DNA of 64,000 nucleotides, taken from assembly GCA_963728895.1 (NCBI GenBank), contig CAVSLM010000001.1, positions 868,001-932,000 of the forward strand. The letters run 5' to 3'. The position numbers and the translations under genes are program-made. Shown here piece after piece: positions 37,001-46,557 of this stretch (its first letter is position 1; each line of letters begins with the position of its first letter). The notes beneath the pieces are model-generated. The model was not told the origin of the DNA and made no database searches. It worked only from the letters and a program-made list of their open reading frames with translations. The DNA is from CAVSLM01 sp963728895. GTDB lineage: Bacteria > Pseudomonadota > Gammaproteobacteria > JBBQDK01.

Positions 37001-39018
37001 CCGCGCCTGAGGCCGCGGCGAAGCGTACGGCCTGGCTGCGCGAGCAGATCGAGTACCATAACTATCGATACTATGTGCTGGACAGCCCGGTCATCTCGGA
37101 TGCCGAGTACGACGTCTTGCTGAGGGAGCTGACCGCGCTAGAGAGTCGTTATCCGGAACTGGTGTCGCCCGATTCTCCCACGCAGCGAATCGGTGCGGCG
37201 CCACTCGCGGAATTCGGGGCAGTGCACCATGCGGTGCGCATGCTTTCGCTGGACAACGCGTTCAGCGACGACGAGCTGCTCGCTTTCGATCGCCGGATTC
37301 GGGAGCGCCTTGCAGTGGAGCATGTGCAATACGTGGCGGAACCCAAGCTGGATGGTACGTCGGTCAGTATTCGATTTGAGGACGGTGGGTTGGTACGGGC
37401 CGGCACGCGTGGGGACGGCAGCAACGGCGAGGACGTGACCCTGAACGTGCGTACGATCAACACCGTGCCGTTGCGGTTGCGGGGAAGCGGCTGGCCGGAG
37501 CTGCTGGAGGTGCGCGGCGAAGTGGTGATACGCAAGGAAGACTTCGCGCAACTGAACCGCCAGCGGCTGGAGCGCGGAGAGCAACCTTTCGCCAACCCGC
37601 GCAACGCGGCGGCGGGCAGTTTGCGTCAGTTGGACGCCCGTATTACGGCCCAACGCTCACTGAGTTTTTTCCCTTGGGGCTGGGGTGAAGTTTCGACCCC
37701 CATCGCCGATACCCACGCCGCTCTGGTCGACCGCCTCCGGGAATGGGGTTTTCGCGCAAATCAGGAGCTACGCGTGGTGGAGGACGCTGGGGGTTGTCTA
37801 GAGTACTACCGCGAGCTCGGTTCCCGCCGAGACCAGCTGCCCTACGAGATCGATGGTGTGGTCTACAAGCTCAACCACCTCGCGGAGCGGGACCGTCTCG
37901 GCTATACCGCACGCGCGCCGCGCTGGGCACTTGCCCACAAGTTTCCCGCCCACGAGGAAAACACCCTGGTTGAAGACATCGTCGCATCGGTCGGCCGCAC
38001 CGGAGTTCTGACGCCCGTGGCCATGCTGCGTCCGATTTCCGTTGGCGGGGTGACGGTGAGCAGGGCCACACTGCACAACCAGGACGAGGTCCAGCGCAAG
38101 GACGTGCGCGTGGGTGACACGGTGGTCGTCCGTCGTGCGGGAGACGTCATTCCGGAGGTCGTGGCGGTTGTCCTGGAGCGGCGCCCCAGGGACGCACGCC
38201 CATGGAAGATGCCCCAGAAGTGTCCGGTGTGCGGCTCGCAAGTCGAGCGCCTGGGTGAGGAGGCGGCGCATCGCTGCATGGGGGGGCTGTACTGTCCGGC
38301 GCAGCGCGTGGGAGCAATCCTGCATTTCGCGTCCCGCCGGGCGATGGACATCGACGGGCTCGGGGACAAGCTGGTACAGCAGCTGGTGGATCAAGGTCTC
38401 GTCAAGACGGTCGCGGACCTGTATCACCTGAGCGCCGATGCGTTGGTGAAGCTGGAGCGGGTAGGGCGCAAATCCGCCGAGAACCTGCTGGCGGCCATCG
38501 GACGTTCCAAGGAGACCACACTGCCGCGCTTTCTATATGCGCTCGGCATCGATCAGGTGGGCGAAGTTACGGCCGTTCAGCTGGCGGAGCACTTCGGTGA
38601 GCTCCCGGCGCTGGAGCAAGCCACGGAGGAAGAGCTGCAGCAGGTGTCGGACGTCGGCCCCGCCGTTGCGCAAAGCGTGCACGGGTTCTTCCAACAGCCG
38701 CACAACCGCGAGGTCATCGAGCGGCTGATCGAGACCGGAGTGCGTTGGCCCGTTCCGAAGGCGCGGCCCGTTCGTGCTCCGCTGGCGGGCAAGACCTTCG
38801 TGCTCACGGGGACCCTTGATGCGTTTTCGCGCGACGAAGCGCGGCAACGGTTGCAGGATCTGGGAGCGAAGGTGACCGACGCGGTATCGAAGCAGACCAG
38901 CTTCGTCGTGGTGGGCAAGGAACCCGGCACCAAGGTGGACAAGGCCCGGCGACTCGGTGTGGAATTGCTCGACGAGTCACAGCTACTGGAGCTGTTGCGC
39001 GCAGGGGACGTTGCGTGA
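36997..39018 (+). CDS. ligA: NAD-dependent DNA ligase
   Basis: 673-residue replicative ligase that seals nicks using NAD. The N-terminal Ia domain (YHNYRYYVLDSPVISDAEYD) binds NMN; the adenylated Lys is in EPKLDG (Lys117). The OB fold, a four-cysteine zinc finger (CPVCGSQV, HRCMGGLYCPAQR), a helix-hairpin-helix region and a C-terminal BRCT domain (GKTFVLTGTLDAFSRDEA, VVGKEPGTKVDKARRLGV) are all present. Confidence 0.98.
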   Translation: MTAPEAAAKRTAWLREQIEYHNYRYYVLDSPVISDAEYDVLLRELTALESRYPELVSPDSPTQRIGAAPLAEFGAVHHAVRMLSLDNAFSDDELLAFDRRIRERLAVEHVQYVAEPKLDGTSVSIRFEDGGLVRAGTRGDGSNGEDVTLNVRTINTVPLRLRGSGWPELLEVRGEVVIRKEDFAQLNRQRLERGEQPFANPRNAAAGSLRQLDARITAQRSLSFFPWGWGEVSTPIADTHAALVDRLREWGFRANQELRVVEDAGGCLEYYRELGSRRDQLPYEIDGVVYKLNHLAERDRLGYTARAPRWALAHKFPAHEENTLVEDIVASVGRTGVLTPVAMLRPISVGGVTVSRATLHNQDEVQRKDVRVGDTVVVRRAGDVIPEVVAVVLERRPRDARPWKMPQKCPVCGSQVERLGEEAAHRCMGGLYCPAQRVGAILHFASRRAMDIDGLGDKLVQQLVDQGLVKTVADLYHLSADALVKLERVGRKSAENLLAAIGRSKETTLPRFLYALGIDQVGEVTAVQLAEHFGELPALEQATEEELQQVSDVGPAVAQSVHGFFQQPHNREVIERLIETGVRWPVPKARPVRAPLAGKTFVLTGTLDAFSRDEARQRLQDLGAKVTDAVSKQTSFVVVGKEPGTKVDKARRLGVELLDESQLLELLRAGDVA

Positions 39019-39076
39019 ACGGTCCGCCGCTGCCCGGTCGCCAACTCGGGCTTGCGCCTCGCGGAGTCATGAGCAC

Positions 39077-39943
39077 GTGAACCGGCCGATCACTACAGAC
39101 CAACTTTCGGGCAAGCTGAGATTCGTCGAGCTGCTCCGGTCCAAGCTCAATCTGGAGCGCTTCCCCGATTTCCTGATCGTGGGTCCGCAGCGCACGGGAA
39201 CCTCCTGGCTGACGAAGAGGCTGGCCCGCCATCCCGAGATCTTCATCTCCGAGCACAAGGAACCCCGCTTCCTGGACCCGCCGAACAACGATGGTGAGCA
39301 GAAGTATGGCGCCGGCGATCTGGTAGAGTACCTGCGGTTGTTCCGGGACAACCCGTGGTCCTATGCGCGAAAAATGACCGCCGCGCTGGCCCGCTACGGC
39401 ATCCCCTATGCGCCCCTGGTGCGCGGGGATGCTGCGCCCGGCTTTGCAGTGCTGGTGCCGGAGCTGATTCGCGAAATTGTCATGTTGAATCCGGACATCA
39501 AAGTCATTCTAATGGTCAGGAATCCCGTGGCACGCGCCTGGTCCCACGCCAAGAAGGATCTGGCAAGCCGCCGACGCCGACGTGTGTCGGAGGTTTCCGA
39601 GGAGGAATTCCAGTCTTTTTTTCAGAACCGCTACCAGCAGGCTTGTGGTCGCTACACTACGATGATCAGCAACTGGTCGCAGCAGCTGCAGGACGGGAAC
39701 TTTTATCTGGGCCTGTTCGATGATATTCGCGATCGGCAGGAAGATTTGCTGCGGCGGGTTTTCGCGTTCTTGGGAGTCTCGAGCGATCCGCGATTCGCGC
39801 GCCAGTCGGAAGTCAGGATCAACTCCACTGAGAATGCCGACGTTCCTGAGATACACCGCATCCTGCTCGAGCGCCTGTTCGACGATGAGCTCAAGGCCCT
39901 GGACGAAATGTACGGCCTGAGCTGGCGTGCGCAGCAGTCCTGA
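39077..39943 (+). CDS. sulfotransferase family protein
   Basis: 288 residues. The PAPS 5'-phosphosulfate loop is FLIVGPQRTGTSWLTKRLARHP and the 3'-phosphate site is ILMVRNPVARAWSHAKKDL; a family-type C-terminus follows (LFDDIRDRQEDLLRRVFAFLG). It would transfer sulfate from PAPS onto a hydroxyl or amine group, probably a carbohydrate or lipid. The start is GTG at 39077; an ATG at 39069 is out of frame. It is 65 bp upstream of a glycosyltransferase, so surface polysaccharide sulfation is a reasonable inference. Confidence 0.87.
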   Translation: MNRPITTDQLSGKLRFVELLRSKLNLERFPDFLIVGPQRTGTSWLTKRLARHPEIFISEHKEPRFLDPPNNDGEQKYGAGDLVEYLRLFRDNPWSYARKMTAALARYGIPYAPLVRGDAAPGFAVLVPELIREIVMLNPDIKVILMVRNPVARAWSHAKKDLASRRRRRVSEVSEEEFQSFFQNRYQQACGRYTTMISNWSQQLQDGNFYLGLFDDIRDRQEDLLRRVFAFLGVSSDPRFARQSEVRINSTENADVPEIHRILLERLFDDELKALDEMYGLSWRAQQS

Positions 39944-40008
39944 GGTCTTCATCAATAGGGCGGGGGAGTGTGGCGCCTGGACTGTTCCTCGTGTGCCGAC
40001 TGCAAATC

Positions 40009-41175
40009 ATGTCAACGAGCGAATCATGCGAATCCGCCAATCGGCCCCCGCCGGAGTCCTTTTCCGTGGAGCCGCGCGCCTCGGAGGCGGGAGGGGACCA
40101 TCCACGGGCGGGACCGGGGTCGCAAGCGGTTCACTTGATCTGCCAAAGGATGGCTCATCATGCCCGTGCGTCGGGCTACGATCGCCTGCTGGATTTCATC
40201 GGGGGAAACATCATCGAGTCGCCCGAACACTTGAGCTACTGGGAAAGGGCGATGGTCAAGGTGCTGCGTCCGCTCATCCGGAACTCCGGTTCCAGGTGGT
40301 ATCAACGGGCGTCACTCTTGAATGAAGTGCGGGCGGCGCGACTCTGGGTGGCTGCAAGGGGGCAGATTTTCCATTTCCTTTACGGAGAAAATCATTACAG
40401 ATATCTCGGGAACCTGAAGCGTCTGCGTAAAAACAACTTCATCGTCTGCACGTATCACACGCCTCCTGAACGGTTCAGGGAAGTTGTCACCGACAGGCGT
40501 CACTTGTCGCATGTCGATGCGGCAATCGTAGTGTCCAACGCCCAACGTGAATTCTTCGGCGAACTCGTCGGACCGCAGCGTGTGTTTTATATTCCACATG
40601 GTATCGATACGGATTACTTCCGCCCGGCAACGTCCCGGCCCGAGGCGGGCGATCGACCATTGCGGGCGTTGTTCGTGGGCAGCCACCTGCGTGATCTCAC
40701 CACCCTTGCGCGCGCAGCCAGGCTGATGCTGATGAGCGAGCGCAAGATAGTGATCCATGTCGTTACCAAGCCGGAATATCATCCGCAGTTTTCCGAGCTG
40801 CCGAACGTGATGCTGTATTCGGGAATTCCCGACGCAGATTTGCTCCGTCTGTACAGGGAAGCCGATTTTTATCTGTTTCCCCTGCTCGACTGCACAGCCA
40901 ACAACGGGCTGCTGGAAGCATTGGCAAGTGGTCTGCCCATCGTGACCACGGATCTACCTGGTGTGCGGGACTATGTGTGCGATGAGTGTGCGCTGTTGGT
41001 GCCCTTAGGGGATGCGCAGGCGCTTGCGGAGGCGGCGCGAACTCTGTCTGCCGATAGGGACCGGCTTCGCCGTATGGGCGAGGCTTGTCGACGCAGGTCG
41101 CAGGACTTCCGCTGGGAACGCGTTGGGGAGCAGGTCATGGACGTATACGATCATGTCATCAGGACGGGAGCTTGA
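40009..41175 (+). CDS. glycosyltransferase, GT4-like
   Basis: GT-B fold glycosyltransferase of about 388 residues from the ATG at 40009; a GTG at 39970 with GGGGGAG immediately ahead is an alternative adding 13 residues. The donor-binding C-terminal half has NVMLYSGIPDADLLRLYREADFYLFPLLDC and NGLLEALASGLPIVTTDLPG, with the Glu typical of retaining enzymes. The N-terminal half has FIVCTYHTPPERFR and AAIVVSNAQREFF. It is cytoplasmic and would add a sugar to a glycolipid or polysaccharide. It follows the sulfotransferase. Confidence 0.85.
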   Translation: MSTSESCESANRPPPESFSVEPRASEAGGDHPRAGPGSQAVHLICQRMAHHARASGYDRLLDFIGGNIIESPEHLSYWERAMVKVLRPLIRNSGSRWYQRASLLNEVRAARLWVAARGQIFHFLYGENHYRYLGNLKRLRKNNFIVCTYHTPPERFREVVTDRRHLSHVDAAIVVSNAQREFFGELVGPQRVFYIPHGIDTDYFRPATSRPEAGDRPLRALFVGSHLRDLTTLARAARLMLMSERKIVIHVVTKPEYHPQFSELPNVMLYSGIPDADLLRLYREADFYLFPLLDCTANNGLLEALASGLPIVTTDLPGVRDYVCDECALLVPLGDAQALAEAARTLSADRDRLRRMGEACRRRSQDFRWERVGEQVMDVYDHVIRTGA

Positions 41176-41580
41176 AGGCTTCCTGACCAGCGTCTCTTCA
41201 AAGATCGGCAGACAAGCGCAGGTTACGCAGGCGCCGCGGACCAGCGAGTGCGGCGGCGCAACCCGGTCAGTCGTTCCACTCCTTCTCATCTTATGCTCGC
41301 ACCACGGCTAACGATGCGCAGAATACTCGGACGCACAACTGGCCTGTAAAGTCTCGGCGACGCCGCACGGGTTTGGTTGCGCGGCCGGATCGAAGTGATT
41401 TGTCCTCCCGGCCTAGCCCGGCTGTCGGGACCCCCAGCACGAAAAAACCCGCACACACGCCCAGCGAAGCTGAACGGGTTCGCTGGCGCGCCGCTCTTGT
41501 CCACCAACGAGAGTCAAAGCGATCTGTTGGTTGCTGCACCCCAGGCAAATCTTCTTCAACGCCAACAGCTTTGCGCCGAT
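41176..41580. other. intergenic region upstream of the MalT/BTAD regulator
   Basis: About 400 bases. The regulator frame stays open from 41377 but the extension has low family character, so I treat it as 5' non-coding. I see no convincing promoter hexamers. Confidence 0.5.
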
Positions 41581-44500
41581 ATGCGCCCCATGACACCGAT
41601 TCCGACCGCCCCCGGTGTTCGCTCCGGGCGCCATCCCAGATTCATCCTTGTCCGCGAACGCCTGCTGTCGTGGCTGGAAAATGCCGCAGCCCATTGTCCG
41701 GTGATCTGGATTTGCGGCCCACCAGGGTCCGGAAAGACGACCCTGATCCAGGACTACCTCTCCCGAGGTGCCCCAAGGTTCGCTTTCTATCGGATTTGCG
41801 CGTCCGCCGACCGACCCGCTGATTTGCAGGCCGCAGCATCCAGTCGCACGCGGTCACGACCCAGGGCGACCAAGCTTTCGGCCACCCCCGACGCCGTGCG
41901 CAGCCGCATTCGAGCAGACCTGCGCCAAACGCCGCGCCCTTCGTGCGTTGCTCTGGACGACTGGGACAAGCTCGCCGTCCCAGAGGAAATCTATGCGGAA
42001 CTTGAAGCCCGTGCGGGAACGACCATGGTGTTTCTGTCCGAGCGTCTTCCCCCCCGGGAACTGCTTCAAACCGGGCCGGTCGCTGTGCTCGATTGGCCCC
42101 AGCTGCGACTGAGTGACGAAGAGGCCGCCGAACTCGTGACCGCCTTGACAGGAACCGGTTCGGAGCCTCTGGTCCGCGCCGCCGCGGGGTGGGTTACTGC
42201 ACTCGTGTTGGGCGCACGGAGGTGGGAGCAGGATCGGTACGGACCTGTGGAGGCAGCGTGCGTGCTGGTGGATGCAACGAGCGGGTTCCTGACCGAACGC
42301 GTGCTGGCGAGAGCGCCGGTCGGGCAGACGAGATTTTTGGCAGTTTCGGCGCTCCTTCCCACGCTGTGGGTCGATTTGGTGGCTAAGCTTACCGGAGAGC
42401 AACACGCGGCGGCGATCCTGTCGGAGCTGTACCAACAACAGATGTTCACGGAGCGGCTTGAAAGCTGGCAGGAGGCGTTTCGGTTTCATCCCCTGTTCCG
42501 CCGTTTTCTGCTCGAGCAGGGAAAAGCGTCGTTGCAGTCCGCCGAGCTCAACAAACTGCGGCGTCGTGCCCGGCTGCTGCTGGAGGCGGCGGGTCACGCG
42601 GAAGATGCAATTCGGTTGTTGCACGACGCCGAGGACTGGAAGGGGCTTCTGCACGCCATAGCGCGCCATGCGCCCGGGCAAGTGCGGCAGGGTAGAGCGG
42701 CACTGGTTCGGGACTGGCTTCACGGCCTGCCGGAGCAGGTAGTTGCCAAAGAGCCGTGGGTGCACTACTGGCGGGGCGTTTGCGCGACGCCCGAAAGCCA
42801 GGTGCCGGCGGTGCAGCACCTGAGGGAGGCGTATAGGATGTTCAGGGAGCGGCAGGACATGGGGGGAAGTTGCGCGGCGTGGGCGGCGACCGCCGATGCC
42901 CTCATGGCGGCGGGCGAGCTGCAGCCGCTGGACGACTGGATCCAGCAGGCCGAGCAGTTCTTGTCACAGGGCCTCGCATGGCCGTCGAAGGACGCCGAGG
43001 TCCGCCTCAGCCTCAGTATGCTCGTTGCGCTGATGCAGCGCGGCGTTAGTCGTGACAGCGTTGATGCGTGGGCCGAGCGCGTTGAACGATGTCTGGGGAA
43101 GACGCCCGATATCGCCCAACAGGTGGCGATCGTCGACAGCCTCGTCACCTACTGCGTGTGGTTCGCCGGCCCGTCCCGGGCGGCGGTATTGCTGGACCGC
43201 CTGCGCCATCGCATCGACCTCGACGCGCAGCCACAGGTGCGCATTCATTTCCATGTCGCGGATGCGGAGAGCAAATGGCTGTCCGGAAAATACACCGCGG
43301 CGCTGCAGGCAGTTACCAGTGGGCTGGAGCTTGCCGAAAGCGCCGGGTCGCACGCATCCGATTTCCGCCTGACGTGCATCGGTGCCCGCGCCAGCCTGGC
43401 TGCGCAAGCGTACCGCGAAGCGGACGAGTGGTTGCAGCGGCTTGCGCGCGCAGAACCGAAGATGCCGGCGCAGCGAGCGGAGTATCACCTGCTGTCGGCG
43501 TGGTCGGAGTTGATGCGGGGCCATCATTCGATGGCACGGGAACGTGCCGAGCGCAGCGCAGGCGTCGCCGAAGAAGCGGGGACGGTCCTGCTGAAGGCGC
43601 TCGCCCAGGCTGTGCTGGCGCATGTTCACCTTGTGCAGGGCCAGAAGCGTAATGCCCGGCGGATTCTACCGGGCTTGCGCCGCACGGTGGAGCAGACGGG
43701 CAGTCCTTATCTCGATTGTCTGTGTACGCTGACCGAAGCATGGCTCGAAAGTGGTCAAGGCGCACGCGCGGCGGCACTGCTCGCCAAGGGATTCTCTATT
43801 GCGCGGGAGCACGGCTACGACACTGTCTTCTGGTGGAACCCCACGGTGCTCGCCGAGCTGACAGCTCGCGCGCTGCAGCTTGGACTGGAACGGGACTATC
43901 TGACTGGTCTCGTCCGGCGCCGCGACCTCGTCCCAAGTCGCCCGCCCATCGACGTGGAATCGTGGCCTTGGGCGCTCAAGGTCTACACGCTGGGCCGTTT
44001 CAGCCTTGTCGTGTCAGGCCGTCCGGTAACGTTCGTTCGCAAAGCGCAGCACAAGCCGCTGGATCTCCTCAAGGTACTGATCGCATTCGGTGGCCGGGAA
44101 GTCAGTGAGGAGCTCCTGACGTCCGTGCTCTGGCCGGATGCCGAAGGTGATGCAGCCCATAATACGTTCGATACCACCCTGCATCGGTTGCGCAAGCTGA
44201 TCGGATCTGACCGCGCCATTCAGCTTCAGGATCACCGATTGACCCTGGACAACCGTTATTGTTGGGTGGATGTCTGGGCCTTCGAGCGCCTTCTGAACGA
44301 GACCGAGTCCGTCCTCGCCTCGAATTACCAACGGGAGGCCGATCGCCAGAACGTGCTGCATGGCATGTTCGATCAGGTCGTGGGCATGTACCAGGGGCAC
44401 TTCCTCGGCAAGGAGGCTTTTCAGCCGTGGTCCATCTCCCTGCGCGAACGGTTGCGCAGCAAGCTGCTGCGACAAATCGGCCAAGTGGGCACCTATTGGG

Positions 44501-44739
44501 AGACGGTTCGGGATTGGGAATACGCCGTACGCTGCTACCAGAAGGGATTGGAGCTCGATGATCTCGCCGAGACCTTCTACCAGCGGCTGATGATCTGCTA
44601 TGACCAGCTCGGCAGGCGTAGCGAAGCGTTGTCTGTCTATCGGCGATGCAGAACAACGCTTTCGATCGTCCTCGGCATCGAGCCTACACCTGCCACCAAG
44701 GCAATTCGAAAGCAAATTATCTCCGGCAGGGACGACTGA
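41581..44739 (+). CDS. MalT-like STAND ATPase with C-terminal SARP/BTAD DNA-binding domain
   Basis: 1052-residue signal-transduction ATPase. The ATPase begins near residue 30 (Walker A CGPPGSGKTT, 45-54; Walker B-like CVALDDWDKL). Helical repeats of TPR type fill residues about 250-780. From residue 796 comes an OmpR-type winged helix (YTLGRFSLVVSGRPVTF, KPLDLLKVLIAFGGREVSEEL, LWPDAEGDAAHNTFDTTLHRLRKLIG) and then a bacterial transcriptional activation domain. It resembles LuxR/MalT-family activators, except that the DNA-binding part is a SARP module at the C-terminus. The ATG at 41581 is the likely start. It probably controls the small protein and VPLPA-CTERM gene just downstream. Confidence 0.88.
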   Translation: MRPMTPIPTAPGVRSGRHPRFILVRERLLSWLENAAAHCPVIWICGPPGSGKTTLIQDYLSRGAPRFAFYRICASADRPADLQAAASSRTRSRPRATKLSATPDAVRSRIRADLRQTPRPSCVALDDWDKLAVPEEIYAELEARAGTTMVFLSERLPPRELLQTGPVAVLDWPQLRLSDEEAAELVTALTGTGSEPLVRAAAGWVTALVLGARRWEQDRYGPVEAACVLVDATSGFLTERVLARAPVGQTRFLAVSALLPTLWVDLVAKLTGEQHAAAILSELYQQQMFTERLESWQEAFRFHPLFRRFLLEQGKASLQSAELNKLRRRARLLLEAAGHAEDAIRLLHDAEDWKGLLHAIARHAPGQVRQGRAALVRDWLHGLPEQVVAKEPWVHYWRGVCATPESQVPAVQHLREAYRMFRERQDMGGSCAAWAATADALMAAGELQPLDDWIQQAEQFLSQGLAWPSKDAEVRLSLSMLVALMQRGVSRDSVDAWAERVERCLGKTPDIAQQVAIVDSLVTYCVWFAGPSRAAVLLDRLRHRIDLDAQPQVRIHFHVADAESKWLSGKYTAALQAVTSGLELAESAGSHASDFRLTCIGARASLAAQAYREADEWLQRLARAEPKMPAQRAEYHLLSAWSELMRGHHSMARERAERSAGVAEEAGTVLLKALAQAVLAHVHLVQGQKRNARRILPGLRRTVEQTGSPYLDCLCTLTEAWLESGQGARAAALLAKGFSIAREHGYDTVFWWNPTVLAELTARALQLGLERDYLTGLVRRRDLVPSRPPIDVESWPWALKVYTLGRFSLVVSGRPVTFVRKAQHKPLDLLKVLIAFGGREVSEELLTSVLWPDAEGDAAHNTFDTTLHRLRKLIGSDRAIQLQDHRLTLDNRYCWVDVWAFERLLNETESVLASNYQREADRQNVLHGMFDQVVGMYQGHFLGKEAFQPWSISLRERLRSKLLRQIGQVGTYWETVRDWEYAVRCYQKGLELDDLAETFYQRLMICYDQLGRRSEALSVYRRCRTTLSIVLGIEPTPATKAIRKQIISGRDD

Positions 44740-45019
44740 CCGTTGTTCTGAATCTGCGGCGCTTCACTACCGCTGCGCTCACGATGTAGGGCCTCCTCCA
44801 CGACCGTTCCGGGATCATCCGAAAACGTTCGACACGTCGTCCTTTCCCAGGCAGTCCGCGCAATCGAGGCCGGTCGGCAGTAAAGCTCTTCGAGCCACCG
44901 GCCGCTGCCTCTGACCGGCGAAATGCTCCCGCAATAGGAAAGCTATCTGTAAGCCCACTCCCGCCAAGCTCCCGTCCCAAAGAGTACGGCGCAGCCGGAT
45001 GCATCGGCCGGAGGAGTTC

Positions 45020-45298
45020 ATGGAAAATTACGTCGTGCGCGTGTACCGCCGGAACGCGGACGATCCCGATGGTGTGGTCGGGCTCATCGAACAGGTTGAA
45101 AAGGCGCAGACACGATCGTTTCGCACGCTGACCGAGCTGATCTCCATTCTTTCAGTGGACCCGGACGGTGCCGAACCCCAGGCGTCGCGGCGGATTGCAG
45201 CCGCGCGATTATGCGTCAGTCAACCTCAAGCGCTGAATCGCGGGGGAAAAGCGGAACACACGTTGCGAGTTGGTAACCGAAAAGGACGCAAAGGTTAA
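45020..45298 (+). CDS. small conserved-type protein, 92 aa
   Basis: Start at ATG 45020, supported by GGAGG five bases upstream. The first 45 residues (MENYVVRVYRRNADDPDGVV, then GLIEQVEKAQTRSFRTLTEL) match a pattern I recall from small proteins encoded next to BTAD regulators and CTERM proteins. The C-terminal half is less regular and may not be conserved. No signal or membrane segment. Function unknown; the position between regulator and surface protein suggests a regulatory accessory. Confidence 0.6.
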   Translation: MENYVVRVYRRNADDPDGVVGLIEQVEKAQTRSFRTLTELISILSVDPDGAEPQASRRIAAARLCVSQPQALNRGGKAEHTLRVGNRKGRKG

Positions 45299-45494
45299 GA
45301 ACAAATTAACGCGCGCTTCATGCCGCCGACATCGAACTGCGAGAGCATGGTTGCTAGTCTGAAGGGTTTTGTGTGATGGTTTCCATCCGAGGCGAAGCAG
45401 GGTAGAAGCAAAGCGATCGTCGGGGGGGCGCAAAACAACGGCCCAACCGCGAAGTGGTACCAGCGGAACGAACCGGCGGAAAGGGGAGTAGGAA

Positions 45495-46220
45495 ATGAAA
45501 GAGGTGATCACCAAATCCACAAGGGCGCGTACTGCCCGTGCGGGACAGTCAATTCGACCATCGGGGAGGACCCGGCGCAACTTGTTGCGTAGTGTTTCTC
45601 TCGCGGTGTTCGCGTCCGCCCTGAGTGTCGGCGTCGGGGGAGCTCACGCGACCACGGTTCTGCCGAATACGGACGGCGAGGCAAGCGTCGCCACTCCGGG
45701 TGGAATACTCGATAGTGTTTTCGGACTCGGGAATCTCCAGCGCATCGACGATGCGATCGATCAGGTTTGGCGCAACGAGGGTACCGCGCAGGTTACGGCG
45801 ATCGCCAAGTGGGCGGATTTCTCCGAGACCTTCGGCTTTATCTCAGGCGGCGGGTTCAGCGCACTCCTCAGTGTTCCAGGCACCTCTGCGCCGGCCAGCT
45901 TCACCTCTGCGCAGTCGGGCACGTTGTTCCAGTTCGGGCTCGACCCAAGCGGTGCCCCTTTGTGGAGCTCGCGCGAGAGCGATAACAGTGACGCACTGGA
46001 CCACATGGTTACCTGGAAAGTGGTCCAGGGTGATCGGGATGTCGGGAGCTACGTGATCGCCTGGGAAGATCTTCCGGATCTTGGTGACCAGGACTACAAC
46101 GATCTGCTGCTGGTCGTGTCCGGCGTCACTCCAGTACCCCTCCCCGCTGCGCTCTGGCTGCTGGGGGCAGGCGCGGTGGGGCTGTTCGGTGTTGCACGTC
46201 GCACATACCGCGCTTCGTAA
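45495..46220 (+). CDS. VPLPA-CTERM surface protein with DUF4114-type domain
   Basis: 241 residues. The N-terminus has a long n-region with TRRNLLRSVSLAVFASALSV, which resembles a twin-arginine type export signal, then AHA as a cleavage site. The body has YVIAWEDLPDLGDQDYNDLLLVVSG, typical of DUF4114. The C-terminus is a sorting signal: VPLPA, a hydrophobic helix ALWLLGAGAVGLFGV and basic ARR. Exosortase-type enzymes process such tails; none is in this window. An SD-like GGGGAG precedes the start. It is followed by a strong terminator. Confidence 0.88.
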   Translation: MKEVITKSTRARTARAGQSIRPSGRTRRNLLRSVSLAVFASALSVGVGGAHATTVLPNTDGEASVATPGGILDSVFGLGNLQRIDDAIDQVWRNEGTAQVTAIAKWADFSETFGFISGGGFSALLSVPGTSAPASFTSAQSGTLFQFGLDPSGAPLWSSRESDNSDALDHMVTWKVVQGDRDVGSYVIAWEDLPDLGDQDYNDLLLVVSGVTPVPLPAALWLLGAGAVGLFGVARRTYRAS

Positions 46221-46281
46221 AGATTCGATACCAAGGCTGGCCTGATCGCACCCCCTCGCGCCGGGCCCCGGCCTTTCCTTC

Positions 46282-46311
46282 ACAGGCTGCGATTCGCAGC
46301 CTGTTTTTTTT
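46282..46311 (+). terminator. rho-independent terminator after the VPLPA-CTERM gene
   Basis: A 10 bp stem ACAGGCTGCG / CGCAGCCTGT with a three-base ATT loop, followed by eight T residues, 62 bp after the stop. This is the clearest terminator in the window. The following 246 bases to prfB contain no supported gene. Confidence 0.93.
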
Positions 46312-46557
46312 GGATGCGTCCCCCGAAGCCATGGGTCCACGTGCAACGGGGGTGATGGTCGCTTCGTACTCAGGGTCCTGTTGCTCCATCACCGCCTGGA
46401 GAATCGCCGCCTGGAGAATGGCAGCAAGGAGGCGGAAGGTCCTGTCAAGCGCATGGATCACCGACGCCGCCGCCGCCCGGCCCGCTGCGTGGGAAAACGC
46501 GGCCTCCCATAGTAAGATCAGCATTTGTGCTCGCAACGTGCCCGCGAGGGGAATGTC

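Noticed and set aside
41445..41500. A-rich run beside a hairpin (possible minus-strand terminator)
   Set aside because: The T run on the minus strand is about 12 bases from the short stem and no minus-strand gene lies to its right.
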